From Rickettsiales bacterium (GTDB taxonomy: Bacteria > Pseudomonadota > Alphaproteobacteria > G027485855), in assembly GCA_027485855.1 (NCBI GenBank), contig JAIXQD010000001.1, positions 62,001 through 126,000 of the forward strand: DNA of 64,000 nucleotides. The letters are read 5' to 3'. The notes under the pieces were generated by a model. The model was given only the letters and a program-made list of their open reading frames with translations. It was not told where the DNA came from and searched no databases. Positions 25,728 to 34,276 of the stretch are shown here, piece after piece; positions within the stretch are counted from its first letter, which is position 1, and each line of letters starts with the position of its first letter. A program made the position numbers and the translations under genes.

Positions 25728-26945
25728 ATGAGTGAAATATTTAGCCTAAAAAACCCACCTTCTGCCAGCCCGTCTTTATTGGCGCCTTATGCCACAATCG
25801 CGGCCGAAACGCGTGGCCGTAAGTTTGCCGAAAATGCCTCGCGCACCCGCTCGGCCTTTCAGCGCGACCGCGACCGCATTATTCATTCGGGCAGTTTCCG
25901 TAAGCTCAAGGGCAAAACGCAAGTCTTTATGGATGGGCAGGGCGATTATTACCGCACCCGCCTTACGCACTCGCTTGAGGTGGCGCAAATTGCCCGCACC
26001 ATGGCGCGTTGCCTAGCGGCCGATGAGGACCTCACCGAGGGTTTGGCGCTGGCCCATGATTTGGGCCATACTTGTTTTGGCCATACGGGCGAGGATGCGC
26101 TCAATGAGGTGATGCAGCCTTATGGCGGCTTTGACCATAACGACCAAACTTTTAGAGTGCTCACTGAAGTTGAGCATCGTTATGCGGCTTACCGTGGGTT
26201 AAATTTAACTTGGGAAATGCTGGAGGGCGTGGTCAAGCATAATGGCCCCTTGCGCCCTGAAAAACCGCGTAAGCCCGTGCCACCCGGAATAAAAGCCTTC
26301 GATGCTGAATGGTCGCTGGAGTTGCACACGCAAGCCGGCCTTGAAGCGCAATTGGCCGCCATTGCTGATGACATTGCCTATAACTCGCACGATATCGATG
26401 ATGGCTATCGCTCGGGGCTGTTTGGTTTGGGCGATGTAGCCGAGCTGCCCTTTTTTGGCCGCGAGATGGCGCAGGTAAAACGCCAATGGCCAGATTTATC
26501 ACCGGCCTTGCTGGTGTCCGAGACGGTGCGCAATGTGATTGGCATTTGGGTGGATGATGTTTTAAGCCAAACACAAAGCAAGCTTGCACAATATCAGCCG
26601 CGCTCGGCCATAGAGCTGCGCGCGCTGCCAGAGGCCGTGGTTCATTTTAGCGCCAAGGTCAATGCCGAGATAAAAACGATCCGCGAGTTTTTGTTTCCTA
26701 AGCTTTATCGGCACCCGCGTTTGGCGGTTTTGCGCGAGCAAGCGGCACAAGTGGTGCGCGAATTATTTATACAATTTATGGCAGCACCCCAGCACTTGCC
26801 CGAGGCGTGGTCGAGCTATGCGCGCTCTTTGCCCGATCTGCAACGCGCCCGCTTTATTGCCGATTACATTGCCGGCATGACCGACCGCTATGCGCTGCAA
26901 GAATATCAGCGCCTCACCGGCAAAAAAATTGAGTTAGGATTATAA
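25728..26945 (+). CDS. dgt: Deoxyguanosinetriphosphate triphosphohydrolase-like protein
   Basis: A 405-residue HD-domain phosphohydrolase of the dGTPase-like (type 2) group. The metal-binding residues are in RTRLTHSLEVAQIARTMAR (His) and LALAHDLGHTCFGHTGEDAL (HD), with a later Asp in IADDIAYNSHDIDDG. The N-terminal FQRDRDRIIHSGSFRKLKGK is typical. It cleaves dNTPs to nucleoside and tripolyphosphate and helps control dNTP pools. It is the first gene of the long plus-strand operon; argS starts three bases after its stop. Confidence 0.94.
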   Translation: MSEIFSLKNPPSASPSLLAPYATIAAETRGRKFAENASRTRSAFQRDRDRIIHSGSFRKLKGKTQVFMDGQGDYYRTRLTHSLEVAQIARTMARCLAADEDLTEGLALAHDLGHTCFGHTGEDALNEVMQPYGGFDHNDQTFRVLTEVEHRYAAYRGLNLTWEMLEGVVKHNGPLRPEKPRKPVPPGIKAFDAEWSLELHTQAGLEAQLAAIADDIAYNSHDIDDGYRSGLFGLGDVAELPFFGREMAQVKRQWPDLSPALLVSETVRNVIGIWVDDVLSQTQSKLAQYQPRSAIELRALPEAVVHFSAKVNAEIKTIREFLFPKLYRHPRLAVLREQAAQVVRELFIQFMAAPQHLPEAWSSYARSLPDLQRARFIADYIAGMTDRYALQEYQRLTGKKIELGL

Positions 26946-26947
26946 TC

Positions 26948-28705
26948 ATGTCAATTTTTAATCGTCTGGCCGAGATTATAAAAGCCGAGCTTGCTAAAAT
27001 TGTGGCGCAAGGCGGCTTACCTGAGGCGCTGCTGGCGGTGCATTTTGTGGTAGAGCCACCGCGCGATACGCAACATGGCGATGCCGCCACGAATATTGCC
27101 ATGGTGGGGGCGAAAGCCGCAGCCTTGCCACCACGCGCCTTGGCCGAAAAAATTGTGCCCTTTTTGCAAGCGCATGCGGCCTTCACGGAAGTGTCGGTGG
27201 CGGGGCCAGGCTTTATAAATTTGCGCGTGTCGCACAGCCTATGGCACCAAGAATTACAGCATATTTTGCGCCAGGGCGTGCATTATGGCGATAGCGCCAT
27301 GGGTGCAGGCAAAGCGGTGAATATAGAATATGTGTCAGCCAACCCCACGGGGCCGATGCATATTGGCCATGTGCGTGGTGCGGTAATTGGCGATGTGCTG
27401 GCCAATCTTTTACGCAAAACGGGCTATAAGGCCTGTAAAGAATATTATTTTAATGATGCCGGCACACAAGTGGATGTGTTGGCGCGCAGCACGCATTTGC
27501 GTTATCGCGAGGCTTTGGGCGAGACCATTGGCGAAATACCGGAAGGTTTTTACCCGGGCGAATATTTATGTGAGGTGGCGCAAGCGCTGGTCGCCCGCGA
27601 TGGCGCCAAATGGCAAAATAAAACCGAAGAACAATGGCTGGTGCCGCTGCGTTCCTTTGCGGTTGAGTTTCTCATGGGGGTTATCCGGCAGGATTTGGCG
27701 CTTATTGGCATCAGCCACGAGGTTTTTACCAATGAGCGCGAACTGATAGAGAATGGCACGCTCGATACGGCCTTTCAAATTTTGCAAGATAAGGGGCTGA
27801 TTTATACGGGCACCTTGCCGCCACCCAAAGGCAAAGTGGTTGAGGATTATGAGCCTGTGCCACTCACGCTGTTTCGCTCAAGTGCTTTTGGTGATAGCTC
27901 AGATCGGCCGCTTAAAAAGCGCGATGGCACTTATGCCTATATCATGCCCGATATTGCTTATCATTATGACAAAATCCGCCGTGGCTTTCACTGGATGATT
28001 AATGTGCTGGGCTCTGACCATGGCGGCTATCTTGAGCGCTTACGGCCAGCGGTGGCGGCCTTTTCTCAGCAACAAGCGCGGCTTGATGTGTTGTTTAATC
28101 AGATGGTCAAAGTGCTGAAAAATGGCGAGCCGGTTAAATTATCGAAGCGCTCGGGCAATCTCATTACTTTGCGTGAAACAGTAGAAGAAGTAGGCGCAGA
28201 TGCGGTGCGCTTTTTTATGCTGACGCGCAGTGCCGATGCGCATCTGGAGTTTGATTTTAGCAAAGCGGTTGAGCAATCGCGCGATAATCCAGTTTTTTAT
28301 GTGCAATATGCGCATGCGCGGTGTTGCTCGGTTGTGCGTCACGCCACAGAAATTTTTGGCGCTGATGCACTTGGTGCCGAGGCGCTGGCCACAGTGTCGC
28401 TGGCGCCATTAAACAGTGCCGATGATATTCAATTGGTGCAGCATCTCAGCACGTGGCCGCGTGTGGTTGAGGCCGCTGCCACTGCGCTTGAGCCGCACCG
28501 TATTGCTTATTTTCTTTATGATTGTGCCGCGGCTTTTCATGGCTTTTGGCATAAGGGGCGCGAAGATGCGCAATTGCGCTTTATCATCGAAGATAATCGT
28601 GAGCTGACTTTGGCGCGTTTGGCTTTGCTGCGTGGCGTCATGACAGTTTTAGCCAGTGGTCTTGCGGTGATGGGCATTCGTCCGGCTGAAGAATTGCGAG
28701 GCTAA
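26948..28705 (+). CDS. argS: Arginyl-tRNA synthetase
   Basis: Class I synthetase of 585 residues. The N-terminal additional domain contacts the tRNA D loop, the HIGH motif is in GPMHIGHVRGAVIGD, and the second motif is KLSKRSGN. The anticodon-binding DALR domain includes the conserved AYFLYDCAAAFHGFW segment. It charges tRNA-Arg and needs tRNA for arginine activation. It lies tightly between dgt and the SPOR gene (next ATG after one base). Confidence 0.97.
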   Translation: MSIFNRLAEIIKAELAKIVAQGGLPEALLAVHFVVEPPRDTQHGDAATNIAMVGAKAAALPPRALAEKIVPFLQAHAAFTEVSVAGPGFINLRVSHSLWHQELQHILRQGVHYGDSAMGAGKAVNIEYVSANPTGPMHIGHVRGAVIGDVLANLLRKTGYKACKEYYFNDAGTQVDVLARSTHLRYREALGETIGEIPEGFYPGEYLCEVAQALVARDGAKWQNKTEEQWLVPLRSFAVEFLMGVIRQDLALIGISHEVFTNERELIENGTLDTAFQILQDKGLIYTGTLPPPKGKVVEDYEPVPLTLFRSSAFGDSSDRPLKKRDGTYAYIMPDIAYHYDKIRRGFHWMINVLGSDHGGYLERLRPAVAAFSQQQARLDVLFNQMVKVLKNGEPVKLSKRSGNLITLRETVEEVGADAVRFFMLTRSADAHLEFDFSKAVEQSRDNPVFYVQYAHARCCSVVRHATEIFGADALGAEALATVSLAPLNSADDIQLVQHLSTWPRVVEAAATALEPHRIAYFLYDCAAAFHGFWHKGREDAQLRFIIEDNRELTLARLALLRGVMTVLASGLAVMGIRPAEELRG

Positions 28706-28706
28706 A

Positions 28707-29714
28707 ATGAGTGAATTTGCCGCCGACCCCAATGAGCGCCAACCACATATTAAAACTGTGCAGCTTAAGCCTTTTGCGGCATGGCGTGGGCGGCGTTTAT
28801 GGTTTTTGTTAATCGTGGCGTCTTTGCTGATGGGGGCTGTGGCCTTTAGCCAGTTCTTGCCAACAAGGCCGCGCATGCCAGCCGACTTACCGCTTATTGT
28901 TGCAGCCACCGAGCCTTACAAAGTAAAGCCGGAAAACCCAGGTGGTGAGCAAGTGCCCTTTCAAGATAGCACGGTTTTTCAGGTTTTTGAGCGCGATGGC
29001 AGCACCAAAACGGTGGAGCGGTTATTGCCGAGTGCCGAATTGCTGGATGAAAAAAATCTAGAACCTGCGCCCGCAGCCCAAGAAGATAAAGCCGCAGAAG
29101 ATAAAGCCACACAAGATAAAGCCACACAAGATAAAAGCGAGCCACAACAGCCGCCGGTTAATAGTGTCGCTATGGCGCCCATTATAGAAGCGCCAAAAGT
29201 AGAGGCCACAGTGGCACCCGTAGCAAAGCCAGAGAAGGCACCAGAAAAACTAGCGGAGAAATCAGCCGAAAAACCGGCACAAAAAACCACTGACAAGAGC
29301 CTTGATGCACCGCGCGAAAAACTTGCCGATAAAGCCCCAGCCACAAAAATAGCCGACAAAACGATAGCGGCCATCATCGCGCAAAATGCCGACCCTGAAT
29401 TAGATGTGCCCGATACGGTGGTTGCCGATAACACCGCCAAAGCCGCCAGCGCCAGCGCCAGTGCAAGTGCCGGCGATAGCCGCGTGCAACTTGCCAGCGC
29501 CACCGATGAAAAGCGCGCCAAAGCCGAGGCGGCACGTTTGCAAAAATCACTCAGCAAATTTTTGTCGGGCATAAAGCTTGGTGTTGTTGCCGCCGATTTA
29601 GGTGCGCGCGGGGTGTTTTATCGCATACAAAGCCAGCCCATCAGTGAAGATACCGCCCAAGAACTTTGCGAAAGCTTGAAAGCGCAAAAACAAGGCTGCA
29701 TAATTGTCAGATGA
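28707..29714 (+). CDS. SPOR-domain membrane protein
   Basis: A 335-residue bitopic protein with a cytoplasmic N-terminus of ~30 residues, one membrane helix (LWFLLIVASLLMGAVAFSQF), a long periplasmic linker of low complexity (DKAxQDK and EKxAEK repeats, then ASASASA), and a C-terminal SPOR domain (about 250-335: AARLQKSLSKFLSGIKLG, FYRIQSQPISEDTAQELCES). SPOR domains bind peptidoglycan stripped of stem peptides at the septum. Its stop overlaps the nagZ start (ATGA). This position between argS and nagZ is conserved in alphaproteobacteria. Confidence 0.85.
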   Translation: MSEFAADPNERQPHIKTVQLKPFAAWRGRRLWFLLIVASLLMGAVAFSQFLPTRPRMPADLPLIVAATEPYKVKPENPGGEQVPFQDSTVFQVFERDGSTKTVERLLPSAELLDEKNLEPAPAAQEDKAAEDKATQDKATQDKSEPQQPPVNSVAMAPIIEAPKVEATVAPVAKPEKAPEKLAEKSAEKPAQKTTDKSLDAPREKLADKAPATKIADKTIAAIIAQNADPELDVPDTVVADNTAKAASASASASAGDSRVQLASATDEKRAKAEAARLQKSLSKFLSGIKLGVVAADLGARGVFYRIQSQPISEDTAQELCESLKAQKQGCIIVR

Positions 29715-30754
29715 ACTCACACAGCCTGCCCACTAAAGCAATTATTTTTGGCGTGTCGGGCAAGCGTCTGACCGAAGCTGAGAAAATCTTTTTTACCGAA
29801 GTGCGGCCGTTCGGTTTTATTTTATTTGCCCGCAATATTGATACACCCTTGCAAGTGAAGCAGCTTGTGGCCGAGCTGCGCCAAACTGTGGGGCGTCGTG
29901 ATGCGCCTGTGCTGATTGATCAAGAGGGGGGGCGCGTGGCGCGTTTGCGTCCGCCTTATTGGCGGGCACATCCACCGGCACAGGCTTTTGGTGCGCTTTA
30001 TAGCCAAAATGCCAATGCGGCCACTGAGGCTGCCTATATTAATGGCCTGCTGTTAGGGCATATGGTGGGCAGTCTTGGCTTTAATGTTAATTGCGCGCCT
30101 GTGCTTGATGTGTTGCAGCCCGGTACTACAGCCGCCATTGGTGATCGGGCTTATAGTGACAACCCCGATATTGTGATTGCCCTGGGTAAGGCCATGGCCG
30201 ATGGCTTGCTCGCCAGCGGCGTTTTGCCGGTTGTAAAACATTTGCCTGGGCATGGCCGGGCGCGGCTTGATAGCCACGAGGTGATGCCGGTTGTCTCGGC
30301 ACGGCTCGATGTGTTGGCCGCCGATTTTGCCCCATTTCAAGCCTTGCGTGATTTGCCTTTGGGCATGACCTGCCATTTGCTTTATTCGGCCATAGACCAG
30401 CTACGCCCCGCCACACTTTCGCCCATCATCGTGCAACAGATAATTCGTGAGCGGATCGGCTTTGATGGTTTGCTGCTGACCGACGACCTCGATATGAAAG
30501 CACTTAGAGCCGATATTGCAACAATTTGCGAGCAAGCCATAGAGTCGGGCTGCGATATATTGCTGCAATGTAACGGTCAGATGGAGCGCATGATAGAGTT
30601 TGCCGCCGCAGCCCCCGTTTTAAGTGAGGCAGCACAGCGGCGCTGGGCTTTGGCAAGGCAGAAGCTGGGTGCAGCTAAGCCGTTTGATGTGGCAGCCGCC
30701 GAAAGCCAGCTCGATTTATTGCTGGCCGGCATTGGTGCTGCTGTTTTTACCTGA
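29711..30754 (+). CDS. nagZ: Beta-N-acetylhexosaminidase NagZ
   Basis: Glycoside hydrolase family 3 enzyme of 347 residues from the ATG that overlaps the upstream stop; an earlier in-frame ATG at 29666 would overlap the SPOR gene further. Motifs include the DQEGGRVARLRPPYW substrate loop, KHLPGHGRARLDSHEVMPVV, which holds the Asp/His acid-base pair, and the nucleophile region LLLTDDLDMKAL. It removes GlcNAc from anhydro-muropeptides during wall recycling and thereby affects beta-lactamase induction in some bacteria. Confidence 0.95.
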   Translation: MNSHSLPTKAIIFGVSGKRLTEAEKIFFTEVRPFGFILFARNIDTPLQVKQLVAELRQTVGRRDAPVLIDQEGGRVARLRPPYWRAHPPAQAFGALYSQNANAATEAAYINGLLLGHMVGSLGFNVNCAPVLDVLQPGTTAAIGDRAYSDNPDIVIALGKAMADGLLASGVLPVVKHLPGHGRARLDSHEVMPVVSARLDVLAADFAPFQALRDLPLGMTCHLLYSAIDQLRPATLSPIIVQQIIRERIGFDGLLLTDDLDMKALRADIATICEQAIESGCDILLQCNGQMERMIEFAAAAPVLSEAAQRRWALARQKLGAAKPFDVAAAESQLDLLLAGIGAAVFT

Positions 30755-30884
30755 TATTACAGATAATTGAGGCATTTTCCTCATCTTATTTATAAGCATA
30801 AGGTTTTATTTTTATTCTTTGTCTTTTTTTCTTTTCAGGCAAGCGAATCAGCGCATTATGATAACAACTTCGAGCAATGCCTCT

Positions 30885-30938
30885 TTTCTTACCTATTTCT
30901 TACCCTATTTCTTACCTATTTCTTACCCTATTTCTTAC
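30885..30938. repeat. Short pyrimidine-rich tandem repeat before scpA
   Basis: Two exact copies of a 23-base unit built from TTTCTTACCTA plus TTTCTTACCCTA (30885-30907 and 30908-30930), followed by a partial TTTCTTAC. The repeat ends 14 bases before the scpA ATG, where a ribosome site would be expected but is not seen. A 62-codon frame (30767-30955) runs through it and its stop overlaps the scpA ATG. Its Phe/Leu/Tyr-rich product looks like a by-product of the repeat. Confidence 0.8.
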
Positions 30939-30951
30939 TATGGCTTAAATC

Positions 30952-31842
30952 ATGACCGCACCAACGCCCATCACAGATGATTTCGCCGCCGATAAGCCGC
31001 CAATTTCGGCAGCTGTGGGTGCGCATGATCTGTGCCTCAATTTGTCGGGCTATGAAGGCCCCATTGATTTACTGCTTAATCTTGCCAAGGACCAAAAGGT
31101 CGATCTCAAACATATTTCTATTTTGCAATTAGCCGACCAATATCTCAACTTCATTGCCGAGGCAAAATATCTGCGGCTTGAAATTGCCGCCGATTATCTG
31201 GTGATGGCCGCGTGGCTGGCTTATCTGAAGTCGCGTTTGCTGCTGCCCACCCCGCCTAAAGAGGAGCCCAGCGCCGAGGATATGGCCGCGGCTTTGGCTT
31301 TCCAATTGCAGCGCCTGCAAGCCATGCAACAAGCAGCCGAGCGTTTATTTAATCGTTCGCTTTTGGGGCGCGATACTTTTGCGCGGCCGCCTTTGCGCTT
31401 AATTGAAGGTGGGCTTGAAGATGAGGCCGAAAAACCGGCAGCACCGCAAGCGTTACATATTACTTTGCACGAGCTGCTTTCGTCGCTGTCGGTGCTCACC
31501 AAAGAAGATAAGCAAAAACCGTTTAAGCTGGCCGCAACCGAGCTATTCGCTATGGAAGAAGCCGCACAGCGCCTGCGTGAGATGCTGGGCTACTTCCCTG
31601 ATTGGGCCAATTTGCGCAGCTTTTTGCCTGTGGTGCATGAGCGCGGGCAAAGTAAGCAAATTAAATTGAAGCGTCGTTCGTCTATGGCGGCGGCTTTTGC
31701 AGCCGTGTTAGAAATGGTCAAACTGGGCGAATTGCAAGTGCGGCAAGAGAGCACTTTTGGCGATATTATGGTGCGTAAGCCGCCTGTGGCCGATGCTTTT
31801 GGTCTTGATGATATAAGCTTTAATGGGGAGAGTTTAGCATGA
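30952..31842 (+). CDS. scpA: Segregation and condensation protein ScpA
   Basis: The kleisin subunit of the SMC-ScpA-ScpB complex, 296 residues. The N-terminal winged segment contains YEGPIDLLLNLAKDQKVDLK and the region YLVMAAWLAYLKSRLLLPTP that binds the SMC neck. The C-terminal winged helix ends with KLGELQVRQESTFGDIMV. ScpA bridges SMC heads to drive chromosome compaction and segregation. It overlaps scpB by four bases. The upstream 197 bases contain a pyrimidine-rich tandem repeat and no evident ribosome site. Confidence 0.95.
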   Translation: MTAPTPITDDFAADKPPISAAVGAHDLCLNLSGYEGPIDLLLNLAKDQKVDLKHISILQLADQYLNFIAEAKYLRLEIAADYLVMAAWLAYLKSRLLLPTPPKEEPSAEDMAAALAFQLQRLQAMQQAAERLFNRSLLGRDTFARPPLRLIEGGLEDEAEKPAAPQALHITLHELLSSLSVLTKEDKQKPFKLAATELFAMEEAAQRLREMLGYFPDWANLRSFLPVVHERGQSKQIKLKRRSSMAAAFAAVLEMVKLGELQVRQESTFGDIMVRKPPVADAFGLDDISFNGESLA

Positions 31843-32816
31843 GCCGCAAACAAGGGCGTAACCAGCAAAGTCAGCCACGCCACGAATTTTCTGGCGCGGA
31901 TGAGCTTTCCACAGAAGAGCTGATGGCTGAAGCCCTGTTAGCCGATGAGTTAGCTGATGAGCTTGATAGTGAATTGGCCGATGAGGCCTTGTTTAATACC
32001 GATGCCATTGCCTCGTTGGCGCGTGAGGCAGCGGCGATGCTGGCCGATAAGGCCACCGCAGAAGATTTTACACAGCCAGAGACAGAAGCGGTGAGCGAAA
32101 CTGCGCTTGATGTAGCCGATGAGCCGCTGCCAGAGACCCCCGAGCTGCGCCGTTTGTGTGAGGCATTTTTATTTACGCAAACCGAGCCCGTCAGTGCGGC
32201 TGTTTTGGCTAAAAAATTCAGCCAAAACGAAGCCGCCACAGAAGAGGTTTTGCAACAAATTATTGCCGATACCGCGCATCAGGGCTTTCGGCTTTACGCC
32301 ATAGATGGCAAATATATTTTCCGCACCGCGGCCGATTTAGCGCCATGGCTGCGCTCGGGTGCAGCGCCGGTGCAGGTGCGTAAGCCGCCCCGCGTTGCTG
32401 TCGAAACTTTGGCCATTATTGCTTATCATCAGCCGGTCACCCGTGCACAAATTAGCCAAATTCGCGGCGTAGATGTCAGCCGCGGCACGCTTGATATGCT
32501 GATGGAGCAAGGCTGGATTCGTCCGGGCAAAAAGCTGGAAACACCGGGCCGTCCCGTGACATGGATTACCACGCCAGACTTTTTGCAATATTTCGGCCTT
32601 AATAGCCTGCAAGATCTCCCCGGCATGGAAGAGCTGAAAGCCGCAGGCCTGCTCGATAAAAAACCAATCTTGGCCAGCATGGCGGTGACTGAGGACGACA
32701 ATACTTTAGCCGATAAGGCCGAGCACCCCACCGACGAAGATCAGTTCTTCGCCCGCGAGGATGAGCTGGTTCATGATTTGGGCGAACCCGAACTAAGCGA
32801 AGCTGTGGCGCACTAG
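31839..32816 (+). CDS. scpB: Segregation and condensation protein ScpB
   Basis: A 325-residue ScpB, longer than the usual ~190-240. The conserved core (about residues 95-265) has two winged helices, with RLCEAFLFTQTEPVSAAVLA at the start and AIIAYHQPVTRAQISQIRGV and TPGRPVTWITTPDFLQYFGL near the end. Residues 1-95 form an acidic, Ala/Glu/Asp-rich extension with repeated LADE-type units, and ~55 acidic residues follow the core. It partners ScpA and SMC. A promoter for the tat genes probably lies just after it. Confidence 0.92.
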   Translation: MSRKQGRNQQSQPRHEFSGADELSTEELMAEALLADELADELDSELADEALFNTDAIASLAREAAAMLADKATAEDFTQPETEAVSETALDVADEPLPETPELRRLCEAFLFTQTEPVSAAVLAKKFSQNEAATEEVLQQIIADTAHQGFRLYAIDGKYIFRTAADLAPWLRSGAAPVQVRKPPRVAVETLAIIAYHQPVTRAQISQIRGVDVSRGTLDMLMEQGWIRPGKKLETPGRPVTWITTPDFLQYFGLNSLQDLPGMEELKAAGLLDKKPILASMAVTEDDNTLADKAEHPTDEDQFFAREDELVHDLGEPELSEAVAH

Positions 32817-32822
32817 CATTGC

Positions 32823-32850
32823 TTGGCACTGCTGAATAGGCGGCTAGAGT
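32823..32850 (+). promoter_or_regulatory. Candidate sigma-70-type promoter for tatABC
   Basis: TTGGCA (32823-32828), a 16-base spacer and TAGAGT (32845-32850) lie between the scpB stop and the tatA ATG. Transcription would begin near 32857 and leave a leader of about 70 bases. Match to consensus is moderate, and read-through from the upstream operon is also likely. Confidence 0.35.
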
Positions 32851-32928
32851 TTTTTGGCAGAATCCGCTAAGCTTGCGCCTTATTATGTGCAAAGTAATCA
32901 GCAGGGGCCGCAGCAGGAGAGCGCAATC

Positions 32929-33123
32929 ATGGGTTTAAGTTTTATGCATATTTTGGTGGTCTTGGTGCTGGTGCTGATTTTATTTGGCGCGGGCAAATTG
33001 CCTAAAGTGATGGGCGATTTTGGCAAGGGCCTGCGCGCTTTCAAAGATGGCTGGAGCGGCAAGGACGAAGAGCCAAAAAAGCTGAGCGATAACAGTGCCG
33101 ATAATAGTGAAGACAAAAAATAA
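32929..33123 (+). CDS. tatA: Twin-arginine translocase subunit TatA
   Basis: A 64-residue TatA. The start at 32929 has AGGAG upstream and gives a protein beginning directly with the membrane helix [20 protein letters not shown]; the earlier in-frame ATG would add 25 non-conserved residues. The hinge [20 protein letters not shown] and a charged tail follow, as in the family. TatA oligomers form the pore for folded proteins. The tatB ATG overlaps its stop by one base (TAATG). Confidence 0.94.
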   Translation: MGLSFMHILVVLVLVLILFGAGKLPKVMGDFGKGLRAFKDGWSGKDEEPKKLSDNSADNSEDKK

Positions 33124-33449
33124 TGTTTGAACTCAGCTGGGGTGAAATTGCACTCATAGCGCTGGTGGCGTTGTTGGTGGTGCCCCCTAAAGATTTTCCC
33201 GCCCTCATGCGTAAGGCAGGGCAGTGGGCGGCCAGAGCGCGGCATTTTGGCCAAAATATACAAAACGCGCTAGACCATTTCGCCGCACTGCCCGAAGACA
33301 CCGAAAAATCTAACGCGCCCGCCATGACACCCCTTTCGGCGCCTCTTGCGGCACATCAGTCTAAAACCGCTGACCCAAAAAATGACGGCCCAAAAAATGA
33401 CGGCCCAAAAGATAATCCCCCAAAAGATAATAAATTTGCGGCACCATGA
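33123..33449 (+). CDS. tatB: Twin-arginine translocase subunit TatB
   Basis: A 108-residue TatB. The N-terminal helix starts [20 protein letters not shown], with the Glu in the membrane and the PPKDFPALMRKAGQWA amphipathic helix characteristic of TatB. The tail contains short repeats (PKNDGPKNDGPK) and is low in complexity. It forms the signal-peptide receptor with TatC. It overlaps tatC by four bases. Confidence 0.93.
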   Translation: MFELSWGEIALIALVALLVVPPKDFPALMRKAGQWAARARHFGQNIQNALDHFAALPEDTEKSNAPAMTPLSAPLAAHQSKTADPKNDGPKNDGPKDNPPKDNKFAAP

Positions 33450-34246
33450 CTCATTCAGACACGCCCCATAACAACAGCGAAGATTTGCAGCCCATTTGGG
33501 CGCATCTGGCCGAGCTGCGTAATCGGTTGTTGCTGTGTGTGGCGGTGTTGTTGCTGGCCTTTATTGCCTGTTATTTTTATGCCGAGCAGCTTTACGCCAT
33601 TTTGGTGCGCCCCTTGGCTGAAACATTAGTGGGCGAGCAGCGCCGCATGATTTACACCAGCCTTGCCGAAGCTTTTATCACCTATATGAAACTGGCATTT
33701 TACGCGGCCTTGTTATTATGTTTGCCGCTATTTCTTAATCAGTTGTGGCGTTTTGTCGCTCCCGGCCTTTATGCGCAAGAGCGCCGCGCTTTATTGCCAT
33801 TTTTATGGGCCAGCCCGATTTTATTTTGGCTGGGTATGGCCTTGGTTTATTTTTTTGTGATGCCCATGGCGTGGCATTTTTTTGCTAGTTTTGAAACTTT
33901 AGGCCATGGCGGTATGGGCGCTTTACCGATAGAGCTTGAGCCACGCGTGGCTGATTATTTAAGCCTGACCTTGTCGTTTTTGTTTGCTTTTGGCATCGCC
34001 TTTCAATTGCCGGTGTTGCTCTTGCTGCTGGTGCGTGCGGGTTTGCTGAGCGCCGAGACTCTGGCCAATAAAAGACGTTATGCGATTGTAATTATTTTTT
34101 CAGTGGCCGCTGTGCTCACCCCGCCCGATGTGCTCAGTCAGTTTATGCTGGCTGTGCCATTATTGGCGCTTTATGAGATTTCGTTATTGATTGCACGGCG
34201 CATGCAGCCTGTTGTGCCTTTACCCAAGGCCGCAGAAACGCTATAG
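33446..34246 (+). CDS. tatC: Twin-arginine translocase subunit TatC
   Basis: A 266-residue protein with six membrane helices. Signature regions are IWAHLAELRNRLLLCVAVLL at the N-terminus with the conserved Glu, PLFLNQLWRFVAPGLYAQER in the first cytoplasmic/periplasmic region, and the terminal ALYEISLLIARR. TatC recognises the RR signal peptide. The tatABC set is complete and ordered. serS starts 30 bases downstream. Confidence 0.96.
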   Translation: MTHSDTPHNNSEDLQPIWAHLAELRNRLLLCVAVLLLAFIACYFYAEQLYAILVRPLAETLVGEQRRMIYTSLAEAFITYMKLAFYAALLLCLPLFLNQLWRFVAPGLYAQERRALLPFLWASPILFWLGMALVYFFVMPMAWHFFASFETLGHGGMGALPIELEPRVADYLSLTLSFLFAFGIAFQLPVLLLLLVRAGLLSAETLANKRRYAIVIIFSVAAVLTPPDVLSQFMLAVPLLALYEISLLIARRMQPVVPLPKAAETL

Positions 34247-34276
34247 TTTGCGCTCAATTTAGCTAAAGAATCAATC

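Noticed and set aside
29100..29140. Short DNA repeats as possible CRISPR or regulatory array
   Set aside because: They are in-frame coding repeats (DKATQ units) inside the SPOR protein linker, with no spacer pattern. No CRISPR array was seen anywhere in the window.
28979..29572. 197-codon minus-strand Ala/Ser-rich frame opposite the SPOR gene
   Set aside because: Its composition is the mirror image of the low-complexity linker on the plus strand; no motif or ribosome site.
30767..30955. 62-residue Phe/Leu-rich protein before scpA
   Set aside because: Not called as a gene because it is mostly the translation of a pyrimidine-rich repeat; mentioned as a possible coupling leader only.
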